Origin: Tritonibacter scottomollicae
Lineage (GTDB): Bacteria > Pseudomonadota > Alphaproteobacteria > Rhodobacterales > Rhodobacteraceae
Direction: 5' to 3'
Length of the DNA: 64,000 nt
Assembly (NCBI RefSeq): GCF_003003215.1
Contig: NZ_PVUF01000016.1
Coordinates: 1-64,000 of the forward strand
Positions 8,430-16,881 of this stretch are shown piece after piece. A model generated the notes under the pieces. The model saw only the letters and a program-made list of their open reading frames with translations. It did not search any database and was not told the DNA's origin. The first letter of the stretch is position 1. The number at the start of each line of letters is the position of its first letter. Made by a program: the position numbers and the translations under genes.

Positions 8430-11139
8430 TCCGCTGCTGCGCCTTTCGGGGCTGGAACCCTTCGTGCTCACAAAGGACATCCCGTTCGTCAATGTGGGCG
8501 AGCGCACCAATGTCACTGGCTCGGCCAAGTTCCGCAAGCTGATTACCAACCGCGACTATGCCACCGCGCTGGACGTGGCCCGCGATCAGGTGGAGAACGG
8601 CGCCCAGATCATCGACATCAACATGGACGAGGGGCTGATCGACTCCAAGCAGGTGATGGTCGACTTCCTCAATCTGGTTGCGGCAGAGCCTGATATCGCC
8701 CGCGTGCCGGTGATGATCGACAGCTCCAAATGGGAGGTGATCGAGGCGGGTCTGCAATGTGTGCAGGGCAAGCCGGTGGTCAATTCGATTTCGCTGAAGG
8801 AAGGCGAGGAGGCGTTTCTGCATCAAGCCAGCCTGTGCCTTGCTTACGGGGCCGCCGTGGTGGTCATGGCCTTTGACGAGACGGGGCAGGCGGACAGTTT
8901 TGAACGCAAGACCGAGATCTGCGCCCGCGCCTACCGGATCCTCACCGAGAAGGTTGGCTTTCCCCCCGAGGATATCATCTTTGATCCCAACGTCTTTGCC
9001 GTGGCCACGGGGATCGAGGAACACGACAATTACGGCGTTGATTTCATCGAGGCGACGCGCTGGATCCGTGAAAACCTGCCGCATTGTCACATCTCTGGCG
9101 GGGTCTCCAACCTGTCGTTCAGCTTTCGTGGCAATGACCCGGTGCGCGAGGCGATGCATGCGGTGTTCCTGTATCACGCCATTCAGGCGGGCATGGACAT
9201 GGGCATCGTCAACGCGGGTCAACTGGTGGTCTATGACCAGATTGACGCCGATCTGCGCGAGGCCTGCGAGGATGTGGTGCTGAACCGCACCCCGGCCAAT
9301 GGGGAGAGTGCGACCGAGAACCTTCTGGATATCGCGGAACGCTTCAAGGGCAACAAGCGCGAAGAGAAGAAACGTGACCTCGCCTGGCGGGACTGGCCGG
9401 TCGAAAAGCGGCTGGAGCATGCGCTGGTCAACGGGATCACCGAATTTGTCGATGAAGACACCGAAGCGGCGCGTGTGGCCGCAGACAAACCGCTCGATGT
9501 GATCGAGGGGCCGCTGATGGCGGGCATGAATGTGGTCGGCGACCTGTTTGGCGCCGGCAAGATGTTCCTTCCGCAGGTGGTGAAATCGGCCCGCGTGATG
9601 AAGCAGGCGGTTGCAGTTCTGCTGCCCTATATGGAAGCGCAGGACGAGGGGCAGCGTGAGAGCGCCGGGCGCGTGCTGATGGCCACGGTAAAAGGCGATG
9701 TGCACGACATCGGCAAGAATATCGTCGGCGTTGTTCTGGCCTGCAACAATTACGAGATCATCGACCTCGGGGTGATGGTGCCGCCGCAAAAGATCCTCGA
9801 AGAGGCTAAGGCCCAAAATGTGGATATCATCGGCCTGTCCGGTCTGATCACCCCGTCGCTGGACGAGATGGTACATCTGGCTGCGGAAATGGAGCGGGAG
9901 GCGTTCGACGTGCCCTTGCTGATCGGTGGGGCCACGACCTCCAAGGTGCATACTGCTGTCAAGATCGCGCCGAACTATACCAAGAGCCAGGCGATCTATG
10001 TCACCGACGCCAGTCGCGCGGTTGGGGTGGTGTCTGCGCTGCTTAGCAAGACGCAGAAGCAGCCCTATATCGACGGCATCCGCACGGAATATTCCGAAGT
10101 CACAGAACGCCACGAACGCGCGGAGCGGGCCAAGCAGCGCCTGCCGTTGGAGGCGGCGCGCGCCAATGCGATGAAGATCGACTGGTCCGACTATTCCGCA
10201 ACCGCGCCGTCCTTTACCGGCGCGCGCGTGATCGAGGGCTGGGATCTTTCGGAGATCGCCCGCTACATTGACTGGACGCCGTTCTTTCAGACGTGGGAGT
10301 TGAAGGGCGTCTATCCGCGTATTCTCGAGCACGAGAAATATGGCGAGGCGGCGCGCAACCTGTTTCAGGACGCACAGGCGATGCTGAAGCAGATCATCGA
10401 CGAAAACTGGTTCGGCCCGCGCGCAGTTGTGGGGTTCTGGCCCGCCAATGCGGTCGGGGATGACATTCGTCTGTTCCAGAACGATGCGCGCACCGAGACG
10501 CTAGCTACGCTGCACACGCTGCGCCAGCAGACCTCCAAGCGCAAGGACAGCCCCAATCTGGCGCTTGCGGATTTCGTCGCGCCGGAAGGCACGCCCGATT
10601 GGGTTGGTGGCTTTGTGGTCACGGCAGGGCCGGAGGAACTGGCGATTTCCGAGCGCTTTGAGAAAGCCGGAGACGATTATGGTGCGATCATGGTCAAGGC
10701 GCTTGCGGATCGGTTTGCAGAGGCCATGGCGGAGATGCTGCACCAGCAGGTGCGGCGCGAGCACTGGGGCTATGCACAGGATGAGCAGTTTGAGCCGCAG
10801 GAGCTGATCGGTGAGCCCTATGATGGCATTCGTCCCGCCCCCGGCTATCCTGCACAACCGGACCACACGGAGAAGCGGACGCTCTTTGATCTGCTAGACG
10901 CGGAGGCGAACACAGGTGTTGAGCTGACCGAAAGCATGGCAATGTGGCCGGGGTCATCGGTGTCCGGGCTCTATCTCGGTCATCCCGAGGCCTATTACTT
11001 TGGCGTGGCCAAGGTCGAGCGCGATCAGGTGGCGGATTATGCCGTGCGCAAGGGAATGGATCTGGCCGAGGCGGAACGCTGGTTGTCCCCGATCCTGAAC
11101 TATCGCCCCACCAGCTCTGCAGCGGTGGCTGCGGAATAA
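8422..11139 (+). CDS. metH: Methionine synthase, folate-, cobalamin- and AdoMet-binding part
   Basis: 905 residues from the ATG giving [10 protein letters not shown]. Domains in order: pterin-binding barrel ([13 protein letters not shown], then IIDINMDEG), the helical cap, the cobalamin-binding Rossmann domain with the lower-ligand His in [12 protein letters not shown], and the reactivation domain with [12 protein letters not shown] and the AdoMet-binding region ending [14 protein letters not shown]. It moves the methyl group of methyl-tetrahydrofolate to cob(I)alamin and then to homocysteine bound on the upstream gene's product. It overlaps that gene by 8 bases. A separate reactivase is not needed because the AdoMet domain is present. 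A strong hairpin follows at 11144-11166. Confidence 0.95.
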   Translation: MSDPLLRLSGLEPFVLTKDIPFVNVGERTNVTGSAKFRKLITNRDYATALDVARDQVENGAQIIDINMDEGLIDSKQVMVDFLNLVAAEPDIARVPVMIDSSKWEVIEAGLQCVQGKPVVNSISLKEGEEAFLHQASLCLAYGAAVVVMAFDETGQADSFERKTEICARAYRILTEKVGFPPEDIIFDPNVFAVATGIEEHDNYGVDFIEATRWIRENLPHCHISGGVSNLSFSFRGNDPVREAMHAVFLYHAIQAGMDMGIVNAGQLVVYDQIDADLREACEDVVLNRTPANGESATENLLDIAERFKGNKREEKKRDLAWRDWPVEKRLEHALVNGITEFVDEDTEAARVAADKPLDVIEGPLMAGMNVVGDLFGAGKMFLPQVVKSARVMKQAVAVLLPYMEAQDEGQRESAGRVLMATVKGDVHDIGKNIVGVVLACNNYEIIDLGVMVPPQKILEEAKAQNVDIIGLSGLITPSLDEMVHLAAEMEREAFDVPLLIGGATTSKVHTAVKIAPNYTKSQAIYVTDASRAVGVVSALLSKTQKQPYIDGIRTEYSEVTERHERAERAKQRLPLEAARANAMKIDWSDYSATAPSFTGARVIEGWDLSEIARYIDWTPFFQTWELKGVYPRILEHEKYGEAARNLFQDAQAMLKQIIDENWFGPRAVVGFWPANAVGDDIRLFQNDARTETLATLHTLRQQTSKRKDSPNLALADFVAPEGTPDWVGGFVVTAGPEELAISERFEKAGDDYGAIMVKALADRFAEAMAEMLHQQVRREHWGYAQDEQFEPQELIGEPYDGIRPAPGYPAQPDHTEKRTLFDLLDAEANTGVELTESMAMWPGSSVSGLYLGHPEAYYFGVAKVERDQVADYAVRKGMDLAEAERWLSPILNYRPTSSAAVAAE

Positions 11140-11143
11140 CGGT

Positions 11144-11166
11144 CGGGCCGCCGTCTTGGCGGCCCG
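11144..11166 (+). terminator. Hairpin terminator after metH
   Basis: A perfect 9-bp stem, CGGGCCGCC / GGCGGCCCG, surrounds a GTCTT loop and begins 4 bases after the metH stop. It lacks a long T run (GTTGG follows), so termination may be weak or Rho-assisted. It also lies downstream of the convergent adaptor gene. Confidence 0.6.
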
Positions 11167-11261
11167 GTTGGGGCCGGGGGCGACGCCCGCCGTTCGGGCA
11201 GCGGGCGCACGCGATCTGTCTAACAGCTCCGGTAGTCTGATGTGACCACCGCTGTTCCCGA

Positions 11262-12602
11262 TCACTGTTCCCTGAAGGCCCGGATCATGCTGTCTGCGAC
11301 AGGCTTCATTAGATATTGGATGAATGTCCGGTTCTGGGTCTGAATCATGATCTGGGCGGGCATGCCCGGTGTGGGAGTGAAGCCGCGTACACGGTCCAGC
11401 TCGCTCGGTGCGACCGAGATACGTGCCACGTAGATTTCCTGCGGCAGCTCCTGCGAGCGATCCAGGATCGCATCCGCAGAGACATAGTAGACCTCGCCCT
11501 GCAGAATGGGTGTGGTGCGTTGGTTCAGTGCCGTCAGCCTGACGGTCGCGGCCTGACCTTTGCGGACCACATCAATTTCAGTGCGCGGGATCTGGACCTC
11601 GATGATCAGCGGCTCGCCGGTGGGCAGGATTTCCAGAATGGCCTTGCCGCTTTCGACGACGCCACCGGCCGTGTGATAATGCAGACGAATGACAGTGCCC
11701 GAGACCGGCGCGACGATTTCGGTTCGGTTGAGGACGCTCTCAGCCTTGCGGGCCTGTTCGCGGACGCTTTCAAGCTCGGATTGTACCGCCTGCAACTCAT
11801 CCAGCGCAGCGCTTTGTCGTTCGTTGATGGTCTGCGTGATCTGTGACTCGTAGCGACGCGACAGGGAGGCGGTCTCGTCGACCTCCGACTCCAACCGCCC
11901 GATCTGCCCTTTGGCTTCGGCAAGCGCCCGGCGCAGGGTGTTGTACTCGGTCTTTCGCACAAGCCCCTTTTCCAGCAATTGTTCCTTGGCTTCGGAGTCC
12001 TCCTCGAGGATCTCCAGCTGCGCACGGGTGGCGATCAGTTGTTTCTCGTAGCCGGACGACCTGTCCCTGAGTGCTTCGATGCTTTGATTGAGGAGGTTTA
12101 TGTCGTTGCGCAACTGCTGGGTGGCGGCGTTGAAGACGATCTGCTGCCCATCAAGCATCGCTGCCACATTGAAGTCAGAGCGCAGCTGTTCCAGCTTTGG
12201 CGGATAGACCAGCGTGTCCTTGCGATTGTATTCGGCAAGGATCCGGGTCTCCATCGCTTCCAGTCGAACCTGACGCAAGAAAAGCTCTCGTTCGGTCGCA
12301 AGGGCAGAGGTTTCATCCAGCAGGACAATGGGTTGTCCTGCGACGACGTTTTCGCCTTCTTCCACGAGAATGGCCTTGATAATCCCGCCTTCGAGGTGCT
12401 GCACGATCTTGTTGCTGCCGGTGGCAACGAAGCTGCCCTGCGAAATGACCGCAGCGGCCAGAGGCGCCATGAAGGCCCAGAGACCAAACCCGCCAATGCC
12501 AAAGACCAAGAGGAAAAGCCCGAAGCTGACGTGTTTTTTGACCGAGCGAGGAACGTCCTCGTACCATTCTGCAGGCGCGACATATGCAGTCATGTCAGAC
12601 AT
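11262..12602 (-). CDS. Type I secretion membrane-fusion (adaptor) protein, HlyD/PrsE family
   Basis: 446 residues from the ATG at 12602. One membrane segment lies near residues 27-50 (GLFLLVFGIGGFGLWAFMAP). A biotinyl-lipoyl-like region follows (GGIIKAILVEEGENVVAGQP), then a long coiled coil (about 120-280, rich in E, Q, R and L), then the HlyD C-terminal region with VVESGKAILEILPTGEPL and a GMPAQIMIQTQNRT stretch typical of PrtE/PrsE adaptors. It links the inner-membrane ABC exporter to an outer-membrane TolC-type channel, which is not encoded nearby. The start overlaps the exporter stop by 8 bases, so the pair is translationally coupled. It is the last gene of the secretion operon. Confidence 0.93.
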   Translation of the reverse strand: MSDMTAYVAPAEWYEDVPRSVKKHVSFGLFLLVFGIGGFGLWAFMAPLAAAVISQGSFVATGSNKIVQHLEGGIIKAILVEEGENVVAGQPIVLLDETSALATERELFLRQVRLEAMETRILAEYNRKDTLVYPPKLEQLRSDFNVAAMLDGQQIVFNAATQQLRNDINLLNQSIEALRDRSSGYEKQLIATRAQLEILEEDSEAKEQLLEKGLVRKTEYNTLRRALAEAKGQIGRLESEVDETASLSRRYESQITQTINERQSAALDELQAVQSELESVREQARKAESVLNRTEIVAPVSGTVIRLHYHTAGGVVESGKAILEILPTGEPLIIEVQIPRTEIDVVRKGQAATVRLTALNQRTTPILQGEVYYVSADAILDRSQELPQEIYVARISVAPSELDRVRGFTPTPGMPAQIMIQTQNRTFIQYLMKPVADSMIRAFREQ

Positions 12603-14640
12603 TGCGCGGCCCTCCATTGCCTTGCGACGGAAGCTTGCCACCCGAGGTGCGTTCCGACAGTTTTTGCAGCACTTGCTGGCGTTCTCCAAACAGAACGATA
12701 TTGCCATCCGCCAGCAGCATGATCTTGTCCACCACGCTCAGCAGTGAAGGCTTCTGCGTGATCACAACCACCGTGATGCCTGCTTCGCCTGCGTGGCGGA
12801 TGGCATTGGCCAGAGCCTGGTCGCCGGACGTGTCGAGGTTGGAGTTCGGCTCGTCCAGAACCAGAAAGCGCGGATTGCCAAAGAACGCCCGCGCCAGGGC
12901 GATCCGTTGTTTCTGACCGCCGGACAGGGGAGAGCCGTCCGCCGCAACCATGGTTTCATACCCATGGGGCAGGGAGGCGATCATGTCGTGTACATCGGCC
13001 AGCAGGGCGGCGCGATGGATATCCTCATCCTTGGCGCCAGCGCGCATCCGGGCGATGTTGTTTTTGATCGATCCGGGAAAGAGCTGCACGTCCTGCGGCA
13101 GATAGCCGATGTTCTCGCCCAGCTGGCGCTCGTCCCAATTGCGCAGATCCATCAGATCAAGCCGCACGTTGCCGGATGTCGGCAGGATTGATCCCACCAG
13201 CATCTTGCCCAGTGTCGTCTTGCCCGCGCCGGAGTTTCCAATCACCGCCAGAGAGTCACCGGGATTGAGGCCGAAGGTCAGCCCGTTCAGGATCACCTGC
13301 TTGGTGCCGGCGGGAACGAACAGCAGGCGTTCGACATTCAGGCGTCCTTCGGGTCGGGGCAGGCGGAGCTTTTCGAACTTCTGCACCGAGGACATCATCA
13401 GTTTGGACACTCTGTCATAGGCGGCGCGGGATTGCGAAAACCCGTTCCAGCCTTCGATCGACCCCTCGATCGGAGCCAGTGCACGACCGGCGATGATGGA
13501 TGCGGCGATCACCATCCCACCGGTGATTTCACCTTCCAGCGCAAGAAACGCCCCCCAGCCCAGCATAGCAATCTGCGTGAGCAACCGCGCCCCGCGCGAC
13601 ACGGCGGCCCAGACGATGTTGCGGTCCTGTGCAATGACCTGCGCGCGCAGGGAGGCAGCCGTGTCGCGCCCCCACAGGGCAACCGCTTCGGGCACCATTG
13701 CCAGAGCGTTGATGATCTGGCTGTTCCGCGACATGGAGTCGAGATGCATATTCGCCCGCGACTGGGCCTGATTGGCCTCGGCAAAGGGCTTGGATGTGAC
13801 CTTCTGGTTGATCAGCGCGATGATCATGAGCGCAATCGCGGTTCCGATCACAATCATGCCGAGATGTGGATGCACCATGAAAATCGCGAGAATGAACAGG
13901 GGGGCAAACGGCACATCCAGAAAGGAGATCAATGTGCCTGACACCAGGAAGGAGCGCAGCAATTGCAGATCCCCAAGCGTCTGATACTGGCGTCCATTGT
14001 CATGCAGCGAGGCATGTGCGGCGGCGCTGAGCACGGGAGCACCGAGCAGGACTGCAACCTCGACAGCGGTGCGCATCAGGATGAAGCGTCTCACCGCGTC
14101 AAAGATGGCTTGCAGGATCACCGCCCCTGCGATCACCACGGTCAGCATGATGAGCGTGTCGAGGGATCGGCTGGTCAGAACCCGATCCGAGATTTGGAAC
14201 AGGTAAATCGGAATGGCCAGCACCAGCAGGTTTGTGGCGCAGGTCAGGACCATGACAAAGCCGAGGTTGCGGCGCACGACCTTGCGCCCCCTTTGCAGCT
14301 GCTGAACAAACTGCTCAGGCCCTGCGCGTTTATGGAACTGTGGCGTCGAGCCACCACCGTCGCCCCCGCCATTGCCGGTGTTGGTATTTGCGGGTGGCTT
14401 GCCTCCGCCTGATTTGAGGGTGGGGCCGGTGTCGGCCTCGATCTGGACGCCCCCAAGTCCCTTTGGAATGCGTTGGGTGGCCCCCATCTTTTCGGCTTGG
14501 TCGCACCGAAGTTCGGGCGTGAGTTTGAGGGGGGGCTGAGTCTCCTGATCGGGAGATGGGGTGCTGGATGTGTTTTGAGTATCTTTTGGTGTAGCGCCGG
14601 GCGCATCGCCAGAGCCGGAAAAGGTCTTATCTAACATCAT
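12595..14640 (-). CDS. Type I secretion ABC exporter (PrtD/PrsD-like permease-ATPase) with long N-terminal extension
   Basis: 681 residues. Residues 1-105 are an unusual extension rich in Pro, Ser, Thr, Gly and Asn (including a GNGGGDGGG run) before the transmembrane domain (about 125-395). The ATPase domain has Walker A GNSGAGKTT at about 468-476, LSGGQKQR at 573-580 and Walker B FLVLDEPNS near 593-601. The family is that of PrtD and PrsD, which export proteins in one step without a cleaved signal. There is no C39 peptidase domain and no clear CLD domain. Its upstream neighbours (14654-18627) are its likely substrates. The low-complexity extension resembles the composition of those substrates, which may be meaningful or just drift. 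Confidence 0.93.
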   Translation of the reverse strand: MMLDKTFSGSGDAPGATPKDTQNTSSTPSPDQETQPPLKLTPELRCDQAEKMGATQRIPKGLGGVQIEADTGPTLKSGGGKPPANTNTGNGGGDGGGSTPQFHKRAGPEQFVQQLQRGRKVVRRNLGFVMVLTCATNLLVLAIPIYLFQISDRVLTSRSLDTLIMLTVVIAGAVILQAIFDAVRRFILMRTAVEVAVLLGAPVLSAAAHASLHDNGRQYQTLGDLQLLRSFLVSGTLISFLDVPFAPLFILAIFMVHPHLGMIVIGTAIALMIIALINQKVTSKPFAEANQAQSRANMHLDSMSRNSQIINALAMVPEAVALWGRDTAASLRAQVIAQDRNIVWAAVSRGARLLTQIAMLGWGAFLALEGEITGGMVIAASIIAGRALAPIEGSIEGWNGFSQSRAAYDRVSKLMMSSVQKFEKLRLPRPEGRLNVERLLFVPAGTKQVILNGLTFGLNPGDSLAVIGNSGAGKTTLGKMLVGSILPTSGNVRLDLMDLRNWDERQLGENIGYLPQDVQLFPGSIKNNIARMRAGAKDEDIHRAALLADVHDMIASLPHGYETMVAADGSPLSGGQKQRIALARAFFGNPRFLVLDEPNSNLDTSGDQALANAIRHAGEAGITVVVITQKPSLLSVVDKIMLLADGNIVLFGERQQVLQKLSERTSGGKLPSQGNGGPRNV

Positions 14641-14653
14641 ATCACTCTATTTA

Positions 14654-16741
14654 TTAGGCCAACATTGTTTGCATCATGTCGGGGCTTCCGCTGTATTCGG
14701 GCGGGGTTGCGATGATTTCGATATCGTTGGAGGTCTCTGTGTCCGGGCCGATCATACCGTCGGCCAGAAAGGCCACCGCCTCGGTGGCGAGTGCGGGCAG
14801 GGCGACGCCCAGCGGGTCGGAGTCCGTGTCGATCAGATTGGCCTGATAGAGCAGGGCATCGCTGTAGACGTCGCCTTCGACCCGGACTTCGGAGTCGATG
14901 CCGTAGACGTCGACGGAGGCCAGGTTGATCGCGGCGTTTGATCCGGTGACCAGATCCACCGAAGCGCCGGTCTGGTCCTCGAAGTTGTCCAACGCGAGGT
15001 GGACCTGATCGGAATCCCCCATGACATTGGTCTGCTCCAGCCAGTTCACGGTTGTGAGGTCGCCGGAGATATACAAGACGGTCAGAAGATCATCGCCCTC
15101 GAACACACTGTCATGGGCGACGTCTTCAGTGATGGTGGTGGCCCCGGCAGCAAAGGCCTCGCTCGCGGTCGCGAAATTCGATGTCATCTCACCGTAGCTG
15201 TTGACCCCGGTGGTCGAGATGCTTGCGCCATTGAACAGCAGGTTGTCACCGCCGGAAAAGGTGAAGGGGACGTCTGCCGATGAGGTGATGGTGTCGTAGT
15301 CCATCATCACATTGGTCTGGCTGATCTGATTGATCGTGATCAGGCTGCCGCCGATCATGATCAGGTCGTAACCGTAGCCAATCTCGGCGAGATCGACCAC
15401 GTTGGCGATGGTATTGTCGCCCATCACGATATGCGTGTTGCTGCCGGTGAACTGGATATCCGCGCGGTCATGGTCCGTCATGAAGCTGAACTGATTGACC
15501 CAGTTCACAGTCAGAATATCGCCGTCGATGCGGGTCACAGCCCAGTTTTGAGGTAGGCCGAGGTCCTCTGCCGGGCTGTCGGCTGGCGTTGTCCCATCCT
15601 CGGCCACCGGCGCCGTTGAGGTGTAGGACATCATGGCGACATTGAAACTTGCAGAGAGCGATGCCGCCCCATGTCCGTTCAGGGTGACGTGTTCGAACAG
15701 AACATTCACCTGACTGATTGAATTCAGCTCGACGACATCCCCCATGACGGAGATCACCGGCGCATCCAGCCAGCCAACGGAAATGGATGCGTCATTGATC
15801 ATGACATTGCCGCCGGTCACCACGTTGTGCCCCGCGTCGATGTCAAATGGCCCGTCATCTGACGACGATCCGCCCAAACCTTCGAAGGGGTCGGTGTTTT
15901 CCAGCGCGTCTGGGTCGTCGTTCCCCTCTGCGGTCCCCTCTGCAGGCGCATCGGTCGATGAGGTCTCGTCCGATCCATCTGCCTCCAGCGCGACGTCCGG
16001 ATTCTCGTCGCTGAAGTACGCCGGCATGACGTCGTCCAGAATTGGTGTGTCCTCGACCGTTTCACCGTCCATATGGCTGCCGTCCGCGTCGGCACCGTGA
16101 AAGACGCTCACCGTTTCGCCAATGCGAGATGCCCCATCTGTGGCACCCATGTTTTCATGCAGGGTAATCGCTGCGGTGAGCGTGCTCTGGCTGAAATCCA
16201 GCGGCGCATCCGTCGACATCGCCCCAAGCGTTTGGGCAACCAGATAGGATGTGTGCAGTGAGGTCACGTATTCTGACGGATCTACAAAAACGGCCTGAAC
16301 GTCGTTGAGGTACAATTCGTCGCTATCATCCATCCAGGCTGCCTGAAGCGTAATCGTCGCAACGCTGCCTGGCGGTTCCAGCGTCAGAAGCGGACGACCA
16401 TTGATGAAGGGCAAGGGCGCCTGGTTCTGCGGCGTATCGGTCTGCTCTGGCACCGGGGCAAAAGGCTGCTGGTAGGGGAGCCCTCTGAAAAAGAGGCCGT
16501 AGTCGGCGGGGGCAAAGAAATAGTCCGTCGTCGAGGGGGTATAGTCCACCTCGGGCGTGAAGTCCGTGAGTGTGTATGGGACGTTGAGCGTGACGGCGAT
16601 GTGGATCAGCTCTTCTGTGTCTGGTTCTGCCGCCTGGATCGCCTTGAATTTGGCATAGACATCGCGCATGCGCGCTTCTTCGACTGCGATGTGGAATACA
16701 CCGATCATGTGCGAGATGACTTCGGTTGTTTTATCGAACAT
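14654..16741 (-). CDS. Acidic repeat protein, probable type I secretion substrate
   Basis: 695 residues, no N-terminal signal peptide, strongly acidic, few Cys or Lys. Residues 1-200 form a non-repetitive region (MFDKTTEVISHMIGVFHIAV onward). Residues ~225-300 are an Asp/Glu/Ser linker. From ~304 onward a bipartite unit recurs: a G-S/G-N..N-x-A-x-I/V piece (about 309, 432, 497, 599) and a GD-hydrophobic-T-hydrophobic-N-x-x-x-Q-T-N-V-M-x-D piece (about 334, 407, 465, 560, with a degenerate fifth near 622). No RTX GGxGxD array is present. The gene lies 13 bp upstream of the ABC exporter, the usual place for a substrate. I do not recognise a named family with certainty; a beta-solenoid surface protein is plausible. 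Confidence 0.75.
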   Translation of the reverse strand: MFDKTTEVISHMIGVFHIAVEEARMRDVYAKFKAIQAAEPDTEELIHIAVTLNVPYTLTDFTPEVDYTPSTTDYFFAPADYGLFFRGLPYQQPFAPVPEQTDTPQNQAPLPFINGRPLLTLEPPGSVATITLQAAWMDDSDELYLNDVQAVFVDPSEYVTSLHTSYLVAQTLGAMSTDAPLDFSQSTLTAAITLHENMGATDGASRIGETVSVFHGADADGSHMDGETVEDTPILDDVMPAYFSDENPDVALEADGSDETSSTDAPAEGTAEGNDDPDALENTDPFEGLGGSSSDDGPFDIDAGHNVVTGGNVMINDASISVGWLDAPVISVMGDVVELNSISQVNVLFEHVTLNGHGAASLSASFNVAMMSYTSTAPVAEDGTTPADSPAEDLGLPQNWAVTRIDGDILTVNWVNQFSFMTDHDRADIQFTGSNTHIVMGDNTIANVVDLAEIGYGYDLIMIGGSLITINQISQTNVMMDYDTITSSADVPFTFSGGDNLLFNGASISTTGVNSYGEMTSNFATASEAFAAGATTITEDVAHDSVFEGDDLLTVLYISGDLTTVNWLEQTNVMGDSDQVHLALDNFEDQTGASVDLVTGSNAAINLASVDVYGIDSEVRVEGDVYSDALLYQANLIDTDSDPLGVALPALATEAVAFLADGMIGPDTETSNDIEIIATPPEYSGSPDMMQTMLA

Positions 16742-16881
16742 TTTCTGGCCCCAATTTCTGCGATTGAATGGCCGCTCACCTCGGTATTTTCTTCTGGGCG
16801 GATGAAAAATCCGCAGTCGGTTCTGGAAAGTTCAAGACAGATCGGGCCCGCAGAGCGGGCCCGATCAAAGGTGTGTTTGAC

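Noticed and set aside
7410-8549. A 379-codon minus-strand frame
   Set aside because: It is antisense to the homocysteine-binding metH part, with no family features of its own.
8131-10332. A 733-codon open frame on the minus strand
   Set aside because: It is antisense to metH, whose domains are complete. The His/Arg/Gly-rich product has no family features and is an artefact of GC-rich codon structure.
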